Shown piece by piece: positions 1 to 8,327 of a DNA stretch of 38,786 nucleotides (position 1 is its first letter; each line of letters opens with the position of its first letter). The notes under the pieces were generated by a model. It saw only the letters and a program-made list of their open reading frames with translations, had not been told where the DNA came from and ran no database searches. A program made the translations under genes and the position numbers. Source of the DNA: Streptomyces luteolifulvus (GTDB taxonomy: Bacteria > Actinomycetota > Actinomycetes > Streptomycetales > Streptomycetaceae); contig NZ_VZRB01000052.1 of assembly GCF_008806595.1 (NCBI RefSeq), positions 1 to 38,786 on the forward strand. Reading direction: 5' to 3'.

Positions 1-8
1 TTCATAGT

Positions 9-127
9 GTTTCGGTGGTTATAGCGTGAGGGAAACGCCCGGTTACATTCCGAACCCGGAAGCTAAGCCTTACAGCGCCGATGGTACTGCAGGGGGGACC
101 CTGTGGGAGAGTAGGACGCCGCCGAAC
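9..127 (+). rRNA. rrf: 5S ribosomal RNA
   Basis: This is the 5S rRNA of the large ribosomal subunit and the last gene of an rRNA operon whose 16S and 23S genes lie left of the window. The terminal helix is visible: UUCGGUGG at 11-18 pairs with CCGCCGAA at 119-126. The internal CCGAACCCGGAAG and GUACUGCAGGGG blocks are typical of Streptomyces 5S. The length of about 119 nt is normal. The exact ends are uncertain by one to three bases. Confidence 0.96.
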
Positions 128-135
128 GAATTGTG

Positions 136-172
136 AAAAAGGCCCACACCGAAAATCGGTGTGGGCCTTTTT
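136..172 (+). terminator. rho-independent terminator of the rRNA operon
   Basis: A perfect 12-bp stem (141-152 with 156-167) has a 3-nt AAA loop, is preceded by five A and followed by five T. It lies nine bases after the 5S gene. The symmetrical A and T tracts would let it work on both strands. It separates the rRNA operon from the GNAT gene. Confidence 0.95.
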
Positions 173-196
173 GCGTTTGTGGCTACTGTGAGGCGT

Positions 197-742
197 ATGA
201 ACTACGTCATCCGCTCCATACGCGCCGACGAGTGGCCCGCTGCCAAGGCCCTGCGTCTCGTCGCGCTTCAGGACCCGGTCGCGCACCTCGCCTTCCTGGA
301 GACGTACGAAGACGCCGTGGCCAGGCCGGACTCCCTCTTTCAGGAACGGGCCGAGTCGGCCGCGGAGGGGGCGACCGGGGCGCAGCAGATCATCGCCGAG
401 GGGCCGGACGGGGAGTGGGTCGGGACCTTGACGGTGCTGGTCGAGCAGCCGGGCACCAAGGACTGGGCCGGCTTTCCTGTCGAGCGGAAGCAAGGGCACA
501 TCGTCGGAGTGTTCGTCCGGCCCGAGCATCGGGGGATCGGTCTTACGGAGGCGCTGTTCGAGGCCGGCGTGGAGTGGGCCTGGGGGATGGGGGCCGAGCG
601 GGTGCGGCTGATCGTGCACGAGGAGAACGGACGGGCCCAGGGGCTCTACCGCAAGGTCGGATTCGTGCCCAGCGGGCTGGTCGTGCCGTTGACGCCGACG
701 CCCGGCGAGTCCGAGCTGGAGTTCGTCCTCGACCGGTCGTGA
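197..742 (+). CDS. GNAT family N-acetyltransferase
   Basis: A 181-residue single-domain acetyltransferase that would move an acetyl group from acetyl-CoA to an unknown amine. The acetyl-CoA binding motif A is at residues 102-123, with the P-loop RGIGL at 112-116. The late GNAT motif N-G-R-A-x-x-L-Y-R-K-x-G-F is at 144-156. I chose ATG 197 because the protein then begins right at the first strand of the fold. An upstream in-frame GTG at 161 lies inside the terminator stem and is unlikely. There is no clear ribosome binding site, and a TACTGT hexamer 8 nt before the ATG suggests a nearly leaderless transcript. It stands alone, convergent with the T4SS-like operon. The substrate cannot be told. 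Confidence 0.9.
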   Translation: MNYVIRSIRADEWPAAKALRLVALQDPVAHLAFLETYEDAVARPDSLFQERAESAAEGATGAQQIIAEGPDGEWVGTLTVLVEQPGTKDWAGFPVERKQGHIVGVFVRPEHRGIGLTEALFEAGVEWAWGMGAERVRLIVHEENGRAQGLYRKVGFVPSGLVVPLTPTPGESELEFVLDRS

Positions 743-746
743 GCGG

Positions 747-2255
747 CTACACCGGGAGTTCGTCGTGCGGCCAGCGGGCGCGGCCCTGTTCGCGGGAGCG
801 GAGCAGGGCGAGCGTGGGCAGGCCCCGGTCCGCTCCGGTGGCCAGCAGCTCCGGGAGCTGGGGAAGCGGAGCCACTGCCGCGATGTCATCCAGGACGAGG
901 GTCAGTGGTGGGTCGAGCCGACCGGAGGATGACCGTTCGGCCATGCGCCGGCCGCGCTCGACCACGCTTGCGGCGAGAGCCGTCAGAAGGGGCATCGCAC
1001 CGGGGTTCGCCCTGGGATCCTCGATGGATTCACCGACCGCATAAAGCGTTCCCCCTTCGTTCACGAAGGAATCCAAGGCGAGCGCATCTGTTCGGTTTGG
1101 AGTGCATGCCTCGCGGATGTTGACCGTGAAGAGGGCGGACAGTGCGCGGCTCGTCAGCTCCTGTGCGATGTCGCGGCGTTCGGGGTGTGCGGTGAGCGCG
1201 GCCTCGAGTTCGCCGGCGGCGCCGGGGGCGGCCTTGGGGTTCGTACGGAGGATGCGCACGGCGTCCTGGACCTGGGTGCCCTGGGACCAGCGATGGACAT
1301 GGCGGATGGTGCGGCCGTCGACGGCGGCGGCGTGGAGATAGCTGCGCAGGAGCGTTTCGGCCGTTTCGGCCGTGGCCTGGTCCAGTTTGGCGGTGGGGCG
1401 GACCGGGGCGAGGAGAGCTGCCGCGCGGGTGAGGGCGGTCTGTTTGTCCTCGCAGCCCGAAGTGGGGGACCAGTGGAGGCGGGCCGGGGTGTCGCACTGG
1501 TGGGTCGGGTCGTAGAGGTGGACCGGGCCCAGTTTGGCTCGGGCGTCCTTGGTGTCCTGCCAGAGGGAGGGGTTCGAGGTGACCACCAGGGCCGGGCCCT
1601 CCGCGTCGTGCACCGCTTGGGTTGCGGCGGCCTGGCGGCTTTCCCTCGGGGCCACGAGGATTTTCTCCCATCCGGCCATCCGTTCGCCGTCGAACGGAGC
1701 TACGGGGGGCTGTGACTGCGGCGGCGTCGCGCGGAGTAGTTCCGTCGGCTGGGGCGGGAGCGTGATCTCCGGCTGTGCCGGCTGCGGCGGCTGCGGCGTC
1801 GGTCTCGGTACCGGTACCTCCTGGGGACCCGGCGCCGGCGCGGTCGCCGCAGCCGTGGCCCGCCCCACCGCCTCCGCCCGCCGTCTCGCCCTGACCGCTC
1901 TCCAGCGTGCCAGTGTGCCCATAGCGAACACCGTCAGGACGAACAGCAGCATCAGCTGGCCGATGAACAGGCCCCAGAACAGCCCGTATCCGGAGAGCTG
2001 GGCGGCCGGGGTGTCCGGCCAGGCGCCGGGGATGTCGTGCGGTTGGGCGACCAGCCGGCGCATGGCCATCGGGGTGCGGGTGAAGGTGATGCCGTCCGGC
2101 CAGGCGCCGTGGGAGAACAGGGCGGCGAGGCCGGCCGCCGTCCATACCAGCAGGGTCATGCCGAGGAGGAAGGTGAGGAGGCCGACCAGCAGCCCGTCGG
2201 GGATGCCGCCGGGTCTCTCCTGCCGGCGGTCACGATGATGATCGTCCGGTCGCAC
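747..2255 (-). CDS. VirD4/TraG-like membrane protein of the T4SS-like operon, degenerate ATPase
   Basis: A 502-residue protein and the last gene of the six-gene minus-strand operon. Two membrane segments are near residues 22-47 and 88-115, followed by a Pro/Ala-rich linker at about 130-185 and a cytoplasmic domain. The domain resembles the RecA-like fold of coupling proteins (VirD4/TraD/TraG). It keeps a Walker B-like strand (LTLVLDD) followed by the usual helix and a TGADRGL segment. The region where GxxGxGKT should occur has no P-loop, so it may not hydrolyse ATP itself. Coupling proteins normally bring substrates to the channel; here the substrate is unknown. It starts at GTG 2255 behind AAGGGGG, 15 nt after the VirB4-like gene. 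I believe this is the first gene of the S. coelicolor cmdABCDEF cluster (recalled, not checked). Confidence 0.8.
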   Translation of the reverse strand: MRPDDHHRDRRQERPGGIPDGLLVGLLTFLLGMTLLVWTAAGLAALFSHGAWPDGITFTRTPMAMRRLVAQPHDIPGAWPDTPAAQLSGYGLFWGLFIGQLMLLFVLTVFAMGTLARWRAVRARRRAEAVGRATAAATAPAPGPQEVPVPRPTPQPPQPAQPEITLPPQPTELLRATPPQSQPPVAPFDGERMAGWEKILVAPRESRQAAATQAVHDAEGPALVVTSNPSLWQDTKDARAKLGPVHLYDPTHQCDTPARLHWSPTSGCEDKQTALTRAAALLAPVRPTAKLDQATAETAETLLRSYLHAAAVDGRTIRHVHRWSQGTQVQDAVRILRTNPKAAPGAAGELEAALTAHPERRDIAQELTSRALSALFTVNIREACTPNRTDALALDSFVNEGGTLYAVGESIEDPRANPGAMPLLTALAASVVERGRRMAERSSSGRLDPPLTLVLDDIAAVAPLPQLPELLATGADRGLPTLALLRSREQGRARWPHDELPV

Positions 2256-2270
2256 GCCGCCCCCTTGTGC

Positions 2271-3698
2271 TTAGGCCACGGTCGACTCGGACGAGCCGTC
2301 CAAGTCGCTGAGGTGCTGTTCCATGAAGGCCGCAGCCCGTTCCTCCGCCTCCAGCTCGGCGGCGCGCAGGGCGTCGTCCGTGAGGTGGGGGTCGCTTGCG
2401 GACTCGGTCATCGCGCGGTCGGTGAAGACGAGCGGGCGTTCGGTCTCGGTGACCAGGTGTTTGACGACCTGGACATTGCCGTTGACGTCCCACACCGCGA
2501 TGCCGGGGGTGAGCGTGGGGATGATCTCCACCGCCCAGCGCGGCAGACCCAGTACCCGGCCTGTCGCCCTCGCCTCGTCCGCCTTCTGGGCGTAGATCGT
2601 CCTCGTCGACGCCATCTTCAGGATCGCCGCGGCCTCCTTCGCCGCGGCCCCGTCGACCACGTCGGACAGATGGTGCACGACCGCCACGAAGGACAGACCC
2701 AGCCGGCGCCCGAACTTCAGCAGCCGCTGGAACAGCTGGGCCACGAAGGGGCTGTTGATGATGTGCCAGGCCTCCTCGACGAGGAAGATGCGCTTCTTCC
2801 GGTCGGGGCGGATCCAGGTGTGCTCCAGCCACACGCCGACGATCGCCATCAGGATCGGCATGGCGATGGAGTTGCGGTCGATGTGGGACAGGTCGAAGAC
2901 GATCAGCGGGGCGTCCAGGTCGATGCCGACCGTCGTCGGGCCGTCGAACATGCCCCGCAGGTCACCGTCGACCAGGCGGTCGAGGACCAGTGCCACGTCC
3001 AGGCCCCAGGCCCGTACGTCGTCTATGGCGACGTTCATCGCCTCCGCGGACTCCGGCTCGGGGTGCCGTAGCTGCTCGACGATGTCCGTGAGGACCGGCT
3101 GGCGTTCGACGATCGTCTCGTTGACGAACGCGTGGGCGACCTTCAGCGCGAAGCCGGAGCGCTCGTCGAGGCCGTGGCCCATGGCGACCTCGATGATGGT
3201 CCGCAGCAGGGCGAGCTGCCCGGTCGTCGTGATCGACGGGTCCAGGGGGTTGAGGCGGATTCCGTGGTCCAGGGCCGCCGTCGGGTCCAGGCGGATGGGA
3301 GTTATCCCCAGCTCCTGCGCGATCAGGTTCCATTCGCCGACGCCGTCCTCGCCCTGGGCGTCCAGGACGACGACCTGGCGGTCGCGGAAGCGCAGTTGCC
3401 GTAGGACGTATGTCTTCTCCAGGGCCGACTTGCCGTTGCCGGACTCGCCGAGGACGAGCCAGTGGGGCGCGGGGAGCTGCTGGCCGTACAGCTGGAAGGG
3501 GTCGTAGATGTAGCCCTTTCCGGAGTAGACCTCGCGGCCGATGATGACGCCCGAGTCGCCGAGGCCGGGGGCGGCGGTCGGGAGGTAGACCGCCTGGGCC
3601 TGGCCCGTGGAGGTGCGCACCGGCAGCCGGGTCGTCTCGACCTTGCCGAAGAGGAAGGACGTGAAGGCGTCGGTGAGGACGGACAGCGGGTCCCGCAT
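2271..3698 (-). CDS. VirB4-like ATPase, C-terminal ATPase half (split VirB4)
   Basis: A 475-residue ATPase that would energise the T4SS-like machine. Walker A GESGNGKS is at residues 84-91 and Walker B IFLVEE at 304-309, followed by an AWHII segment typical of VirB4/TraC. Full VirB4 proteins have an N-terminal domain of several hundred residues before the P-loop; here only about 80 residues precede it, and the missing part matches the C-terminal region of the upstream gene. I chose ATG 3698 because it follows the upstream stop by 14 nt with an AGGGG ribosome binding site. The longer open frame reaching to 4175 runs inside the neighbouring gene. The C-terminal 60 residues are Glu/Asp-rich. Confidence 0.88.
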   Translation of the reverse strand: MRDPLSVLTDAFTSFLFGKVETTRLPVRTSTGQAQAVYLPTAAPGLGDSGVIIGREVYSGKGYIYDPFQLYGQQLPAPHWLVLGESGNGKSALEKTYVLRQLRFRDRQVVVLDAQGEDGVGEWNLIAQELGITPIRLDPTAALDHGIRLNPLDPSITTTGQLALLRTIIEVAMGHGLDERSGFALKVAHAFVNETIVERQPVLTDIVEQLRHPEPESAEAMNVAIDDVRAWGLDVALVLDRLVDGDLRGMFDGPTTVGIDLDAPLIVFDLSHIDRNSIAMPILMAIVGVWLEHTWIRPDRKKRIFLVEEAWHIINSPFVAQLFQRLLKFGRRLGLSFVAVVHHLSDVVDGAAAKEAAAILKMASTRTIYAQKADEARATGRVLGLPRWAVEIIPTLTPGIAVWDVNGNVQVVKHLVTETERPLVFTDRAMTESASDPHLTDDALRAAELEAEERAAAFMEQHLSDLDGSSESTVA

Positions 3699-3712
3699 CA
3701 GCGCATCAGCCC

Positions 3713-5272
3713 CTACCTTCGGATTCCGGTGGCGAACGGGAGGGTGTTCACGAAGGCGCGGTGGTGCTCGCGGTCGCACCACTCCAGCTTCAGATACGAC
3801 TTTCCGGCCGAGGCCCGGATGGTGCGCTTGTCGCGGGCCAGGGACTCGGGGGAACGGGCGGAGACGGTGATGTAGCCGACCAGGTTCACCCCGGCCGCGC
3901 CGCTCGCGAGGTCCTCTCCGCGCTGGTCGAGGCGGTTGTGGGCGGCGATGTCGCGGGGGTCGACGGTGCGGTTCATCTTGGCGGCGCGGGAGGCCTCCGC
4001 CTCGTCGTTGGTCTTCTCCGTCAGCATGCGCTCGATGGCGACCTCGGTGGGTTCGAGGTCCATGGTGACGGCGACCGTGCGGATGACGTCCGGGGTGTGG
4101 ACGAGGAGCGGGGCCAGGAAGTTGACGCCCACCGGGGTCATCGGCCATTCCTTCACCCAGGCGGTGGCGTGGCACCAGGGGGCGCGGGTCGACGACTCGC
4201 GGGTCTTCGCCTGGAGGAATGTCGGCTCCATGGCGTCCAGCTCGGCCGGCCAGGCGTTGCGCTTCGTCATCGCCTGGATGTGGTCGATCGGGTGGTCCGG
4301 GTCGTACATGGAGTGGATGAGCGAGGCGAGCCGGCCCTGGCCGAGGGGCTGCCGTACGCGGATGTCGGCTTCCTGGAGGCGGGAGCAGATGTCGGTGAGC
4401 TCGCGCGCCATGACGACGGCGAGACCGGCGTCCCGGTCCAGCTTGCGGCCGTTGTGCGGGCGCGCGGCCCGTGCCATCGCCTGGGCCTCGGCGGCCAGTT
4501 CACGGTTGTAGTGCATACAGGCGACGAGGTAGGCGCGGTGCTGCTCGCTGCTGGTGGACACCATCGACTGGAGTTGGTCGTACGACTGCGCCAGCCACGC
4601 CGGTGCCTTGTCGTCCCCGCGGACGGCGACGTCCTTGGCGTGGGCGTCCGGGTCGGCGGGGAGGGTGCGGGCGAGCATCTGGAGGCGGGTGACGAAGCCG
4701 TCGCCGTTGGCAACGTGCTTGAGGAGGGTGCCGAAGCGGTCGACGAGGGCTTCCTGGTCCTCGGAGTCGCGCAGACCGACGCCGGGCCCTTCGATCTCGA
4801 TGGCCGCGGTGACGGTGCGGCGGTCCGCGTGCAGCAGTACGGCGATCTCGTCCGGGCCGAACGGAGCGGCCAGCCAGCTGATGCGGCCGATGCCGGGCGG
4901 CGGGCCGACCTCGACCTCCCGGCCGTCGAAGCGGGTGCCGGCCTCCATCACGGTGGAGCGGTACGTCGTGCCCTGGCGCAGGGTCCGCTTGTAGCTGCGG
5001 TTGATCTCGAACCACCTGTAGAACGTGCGGCGCTTGTACGGCACGTACACCGCCGCCAGTGCCAGCAGCGGGAAACCCATCAGCAGGACGATCCGCAGGG
5101 ACAGGACGGGGACGAGGAGCCCGCACATCATGCCGAGGAACGCGCCGGCGATGATGAGCGCGATCTCGCCGGACTCACGGTTCCGGCCGACGATCGCGTT
5201 CGGCCGGGCGCGGCCGATCAGATAGGTACGGCGGGGCGTGACCGGATGGGACACATGGGACTGGGTCGTCAA
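3713..5272 (-). CDS. SCO6880/PrgI-type protein: VirB3-like membrane module fused to VirB4 N-terminal-like domain
   Basis: A 519-residue protein of the type usually annotated as PrgI or SCO6880 family. Residues 36-57 and 59-78 form a membrane hairpin of the VirB3/PrgI type. The rest (about 100-519) is soluble. Its end reads like the N-terminal domain of VirB4: a strand-rich LVGYITVSARS segment, a helix, a LKLEWC strand and a final FVNTLPF, corresponding to the segment just ahead of the ATPase core in one-piece VirB4 proteins. Together with the next gene it would rebuild VirB3-VirB4. Its ATG overlaps the upstream stop by 4 nt (ATGA), so the two are translationally coupled. The family call is strong; the fusion interpretation is inference. 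Confidence 0.85.
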   Translation of the reverse strand: MTTQSHVSHPVTPRRTYLIGRARPNAIVGRNRESGEIALIIAGAFLGMMCGLLVPVLSLRIVLLMGFPLLALAAVYVPYKRRTFYRWFEINRSYKRTLRQGTTYRSTVMEAGTRFDGREVEVGPPPGIGRISWLAAPFGPDEIAVLLHADRRTVTAAIEIEGPGVGLRDSEDQEALVDRFGTLLKHVANGDGFVTRLQMLARTLPADPDAHAKDVAVRGDDKAPAWLAQSYDQLQSMVSTSSEQHRAYLVACMHYNRELAAEAQAMARAARPHNGRKLDRDAGLAVVMARELTDICSRLQEADIRVRQPLGQGRLASLIHSMYDPDHPIDHIQAMTKRNAWPAELDAMEPTFLQAKTRESSTRAPWCHATAWVKEWPMTPVGVNFLAPLLVHTPDVIRTVAVTMDLEPTEVAIERMLTEKTNDEAEASRAAKMNRTVDPRDIAAHNRLDQRGEDLASGAAGVNLVGYITVSARSPESLARDKRTIRASAGKSYLKLEWCDREHHRAFVNTLPFATGIRR

Positions 5273-6606
5273 CGCCCTTCACCTCCCGTGCGGTTGGCGC
5301 TGCTGTCGCGGGTGCTGGTGGCATGCGGGGTGTTCACCGGGCTGCGGGGCGCGGGCGCGGCGGAGGGGACGGATCCGCCGCCTCCGGTCGAGGTGCGCGA
5401 GCTGTGCGCGGCGACGCCGCCGGAGGCCGGGTTGGACGGGCGCGGGGTGGAGGACTGGCTGCCGCCTCCCGAGCCGCCGCCGTTGTTGTCGGCGCGGGTG
5501 CTGTGGGTCTTGATGCCCTGGGCGACCAGGGTCGCCGGGGAGCTGATGACCGCGGCGGCCTTGCCCTCGGCGCCCTGCATGATGCGGTTGTTGCGGGAGC
5601 CGGCGATCTCGTCGCCGAAGCCGGGGACGAAGCGGTAGATCATCGCGCTGGCGAAGATGGCGAGCAGGATGATGGCGAGGCCGGAGACGACGGCGGAGAA
5701 GGCGTCGGGGCCGTCGTCGGCGGACAGGGCGCCGGCGAGGCCGAGCACGATCACGATGACCGGCTTGACCAGGATGACCGCGATCATGATGCCCGCCCAG
5801 CGGCGGACGTGGCCCCACAGGTTCTTGTCGACCAGGCCGGCGTAGACGACGGTGCCGAGGAGGGCGCCCACGTAGAGCAGGGCGGCGCGGATCACGAGCT
5901 CCAGCCACAGCACTCCGGCGGCGAGGATGGAGACGAGGGAGACGACGATCAGCATGATCGGGCCGCCGCCGATGTCGTCGCCCTTGCTGAGGGCGCCGGA
6001 GAACGTTCCGAAGAACGTGTCGGTCTGGTCGCCGGTGGTTTTCGCGAGGACTTGTGAGACGCCGTCCGTTGCGGAGACGACCGTGTAGAGGATCAGGGGG
6101 GTGAAGGCGGAGGCGAGCACCGTGAGCCAGAGGAAGCCGATCGCTTCGCTGATGGCGGTGGTGAGGGGGACGCCTCTGACGGCTCGCTTGGCGACCGCGA
6201 GCAGCCAGAGGAGCAGGGTGAGGATGGTGGACGCGGCGAAGACGACGGCGTACTGCTGGAGGAACTTGTCGTTGGTGAAGTCGACGTTCGCGGTGTCCTT
6301 CACGGCGTCACTGAGCTTGTCGACGGTCCACGAGGCGGCGTCGGCACAGCCCCTTGCCAGGGAGGAGAGGGGGTCGAGGGTGTTGGTGAGGGTGGAGGAG
6401 CCGGATCCGGTGCCGGTGCCGGTGTCGTTGCCTTCGCAGTACTTCTTGGCGGGGCCCGCGATGAGTGAGCAGGGATCGTCGCTCTTCGTAGGGGTGGGCG
6501 TGGGCGTGGGTGCTGCGAAAGCCCGAGTGGCCAGCAGCACGCTGCCTGCTTGTACGGCGGCGACCAGGCCGGTGAGCTTGAGCGCGTGGTGATGGCTACC
6601 GGGCAT
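5269..6606 (-). CDS. VirB6/TrbL-like polytopic membrane protein
   Basis: A 445-residue membrane protein that probably forms the inner-membrane channel of the T4SS-like machine. Residues 1-31 look like a signal sequence ending in AFAAP, followed by a Thr/Pro repeat. Hydrophobic segments lie near 120-145, 152-172, 215-235, 238-258, 268-290 and 300-325, which fits the TrbL/VirB6 topology. The tail (about 365-445) is disordered, rich in Gly, Ser, Pro and Thr, and probably cytoplasmic. It overlaps the genes on both sides, by 4 nt downstream and 11 nt upstream. The call is from topology and context, since VirB6 proteins share little sequence. Confidence 0.8.
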   Translation of the reverse strand: MPGSHHHALKLTGLVAAVQAGSVLLATRAFAAPTPTPTPTKSDDPCSLIAGPAKKYCEGNDTGTGTGSGSSTLTNTLDPLSSLARGCADAASWTVDKLSDAVKDTANVDFTNDKFLQQYAVVFAASTILTLLLWLLAVAKRAVRGVPLTTAISEAIGFLWLTVLASAFTPLILYTVVSATDGVSQVLAKTTGDQTDTFFGTFSGALSKGDDIGGGPIMLIVVSLVSILAAGVLWLELVIRAALLYVGALLGTVVYAGLVDKNLWGHVRRWAGIMIAVILVKPVIVIVLGLAGALSADDGPDAFSAVVSGLAIILLAIFASAMIYRFVPGFGDEIAGSRNNRIMQGAEGKAAAVISSPATLVAQGIKTHSTRADNNGGGSGGGSQSSTPRPSNPASGGVAAHSSRTSTGGGGSVPSAAPAPRSPVNTPHATSTRDSSANRTGGEGR

Positions 6607-7402
6607 AGGTGAACCCTCCGAACTCCTGGACCGCCTTGCCGATCTCGTCGGCCCCGGAAATGGGGTTGTCCCCGGTGACGGGGGTGGGGCCGGCCTTCTG
6701 GCTGCTCTCGAGAACCTTCCAGTCGCCGCCGCTCCAGGTCAGCTTCATGGTCACGGTGAACCAGCTGCTGGTGATGGGGTTGGTCGAGTCGTCACCGGCA
6801 AGCCCGAAGAGGCCGTTGCACCAGACGTCGACAGCGGCGGCGCTGTTGCTGAAGGAGCTGACCTTGGCGCCTGCGGGCAGGGTGCGGTTGACGAAGGTCT
6901 TTCCCGCAGGGGCGGTGCCGTCGTCGTTGAGGCCGATCTTCTTCAGGAAGTCCGCCGAATAGTCGGCATCGAAGCCGGACTGAAGCCGGTCGATCGAGCT
7001 CGGCGCTGCGATGGTCTGCACGATTTCATGACGTCGGGAGGCGTTGAACATACCGTCCGAGCCCAGCGCAGCCGCATAGTTCGCCGCCGCACTCTGCGCC
7101 CCTTGCTCGTCCCGGGCGAAGCCCGACCCCACCGGCTTGGTTCCGGTTGGCGCCGTGGGTGCCGCCTCCGGCTTGTTGCCCGTGTCCGTCCTCGAAGAGG
7201 AATCGTCGCCTCCACGGTTCGCGAAGGCGATCGCTGCGATCAGGAGGACGATCACGCCGACCACCGTGACCAGACTCCGTGAGGGTGATCTGCCCGCGCC
7301 GCGGCGCGTCTCGCCGGTTCGTTCGGGCAGGCGGGTCCGGGTCTGGCCCGTGCCGCCGTAACCGCCGGAGGCGGCCGCCTCGTTTTCGTCCCCGAGACTC
7401 AT
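6596..7402 (-). CDS. VirB8/TcpC-like bitopic membrane protein
   Basis: A 268-residue protein with a short Gly/Arg-rich cytoplasmic N-terminus, one membrane segment at residues 43-61, a Ser/Thr/Pro linker and an extracytoplasmic domain (about 95-268). The domain has the order of an NTF2-like/VirB8 fold: a helix (ANYAAALGS), then strands near VDVWCNGLFG, WFTVTMKLTW and WKVLESS. VirB8 and TcpC proteins scaffold conjugation channels in this position. I chose ATG 7402, which has GAGGGGG about 9-12 nt upstream; the open frame extends further but that part is low-complexity Arg/Pro. Assignment to VirB8 rests on topology and operon position. Confidence 0.75.
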   Translation of the reverse strand: MSLGDENEAAASGGYGGTGQTRTRLPERTGETRRGAGRSPSRSLVTVVGVIVLLIAAIAFANRGGDDSSSRTDTGNKPEAAPTAPTGTKPVGSGFARDEQGAQSAAANYAAALGSDGMFNASRRHEIVQTIAAPSSIDRLQSGFDADYSADFLKKIGLNDDGTAPAGKTFVNRTLPAGAKVSSFSNSAAAVDVWCNGLFGLAGDDSTNPITSSWFTVTMKLTWSGGDWKVLESSQKAGPTPVTGDNPISGADEIGKAVQEFGGFTYAR

Positions 7403-7560
7403 GCCGCGTACGCCCCCTCGACGTCGTGCGGAACCATGTAGGAGTACGAGTACGACGGTAGCCGTGCTGGTTCCCGCGCGGGCGCGGTGTGGTGACTCGA
7501 CATCAGGGAAACGCAACCTCAGCCGGTGGGCACGACGGGTGGGTGGGTTGGAGGGGGAAA

Positions 7561-7574
7561 CCGGGCGCGCCCGG
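7561..7574. repeat. 14-bp perfect palindrome between first and second operon genes
   Basis: CCGGGCGCGCCCGG reads the same on both strands and sits in the 205-nt gap after the pilin-like gene. As RNA it could only make a very short loop, so it is more likely a chance GC-rich palindrome or a protein site than a terminator. The function is unknown. Confidence 0.3.
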
Positions 7575-7607
7575 CCGGACTGACGGTGCGTCGACCGGAC
7601 GCCCCGT

Positions 7608-7916
7608 CTACACGGCCATGCCGTACACGATGGTGAAGAGCGTGCCGAGCGAGCCGATGATGAACACACCCGTCAGGCCGGCGACGATGAGCCCCTTGCC
7701 CTGCTCCGCGCTGAAGGTGTCGCGCAGCGCGGTCGCGCCGATGCGCTGTTTGGCGGCGCCCCAGATGGCGATGCCGAGACAGATCAGGATGGCCACCGCC
7801 ATCACGACCTCGATCATCACCTTCGCCTCGTTGCCCAGGCTGCCGAAGGGGCCCCAGTCCGGAGCGATCCCGCCGATGATGGTGTTGATGTCTCCCTTGT
7901 CGGCCGCAAAGAGCAT
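7608..7916 (-). CDS. VirB2/TrbC pilin-like small membrane protein
   Basis: A 102-residue protein and the first gene of the six-gene operon. Two hydrophobic helices at about residues 34-54 and 76-98 are separated by a short charged loop (KQRIGATALRDTF), which is the layout of VirB2/TrbC-type pilins and of small T4SS subunits of Gram-positive elements. It has no lipobox. I chose ATG 7916 because AGGGGCGG lies 8 nt upstream; an in-frame ATG at 7949 would add 11 residues but has its purine run too close. A 205-nt gap separates it from the next gene, longer than any other gap in the operon. Confidence 0.72.
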   Translation of the reverse strand: MLFAADKGDINTIIGGIAPDWGPFGSLGNEAKVMIEVVMAVAILICLGIAIWGAAKQRIGATALRDTFSAEQGKGLIVAGLTGVFIIGSLGTLFTIVYGMAV

Positions 7917-7949
7917 GTAAGTCACCGCCCCTGGTGGGTAGTTCCGCAT

Positions 7950-8327
7950 CCCCTGCGGGTGCGCAGGGGTCAGGCATCATTGTCGCCGACGATGACGCTG
8001 TCGTATGTCGACTTGACGTCATTGATTGGCGGGTTTCGTTACGAATACCTTGCCACCGTCGCGCGCCTGGCTCGTGCCGGGTGGCGCGCGGCGGTGCCGG
8101 GGAGTCGTATGGTCACTCTGTGTATCACGGCAGGTCACGCCGGGCAATGAGGCCTGAGCGAAACCTGTCGTGTGGTTCCGTCGTTGAACCCTCTTACGAT
8201 CCAGCTCCCGGCAGCGGGGCCGTTTCTGACGGTCGGTCGGGGGCGGATCGAGCCGGTGTTCTCCGGGTGAAGAGTAGCCCCGCAGTGGCGGACGGGGTGC
8301 GGCCGGGTGCCCCGGTCGGGCGGTCCG
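7950..8327. other. intergenic region with operon leader hairpin
   Basis: These 378 bases lie between the pilin-like gene and tetR, both on the minus strand, and should hold the promoter of the six-gene operon. I see no convincing coding frame. A 7-bp hairpin (7950-7956 with 7963-7969) sits about 33 nt before the chosen pilin start on the minus strand. TGACGTCA at 8014-8021 is a perfect 8-bp palindrome. No clear -35/-10 pair was found. The short CCGGG/CCCGG repeat at 8303-8315 may help end tetR transcription, but it is weak. Confidence 0.4.

Noticed and set aside
3761..5638. A 625-codon plus-strand open frame opposite the VirB3/VirB4-N-like gene
   Set aside because: It is a shadow frame with no domain and no ribosome binding site; it spans two real genes on the other strand.
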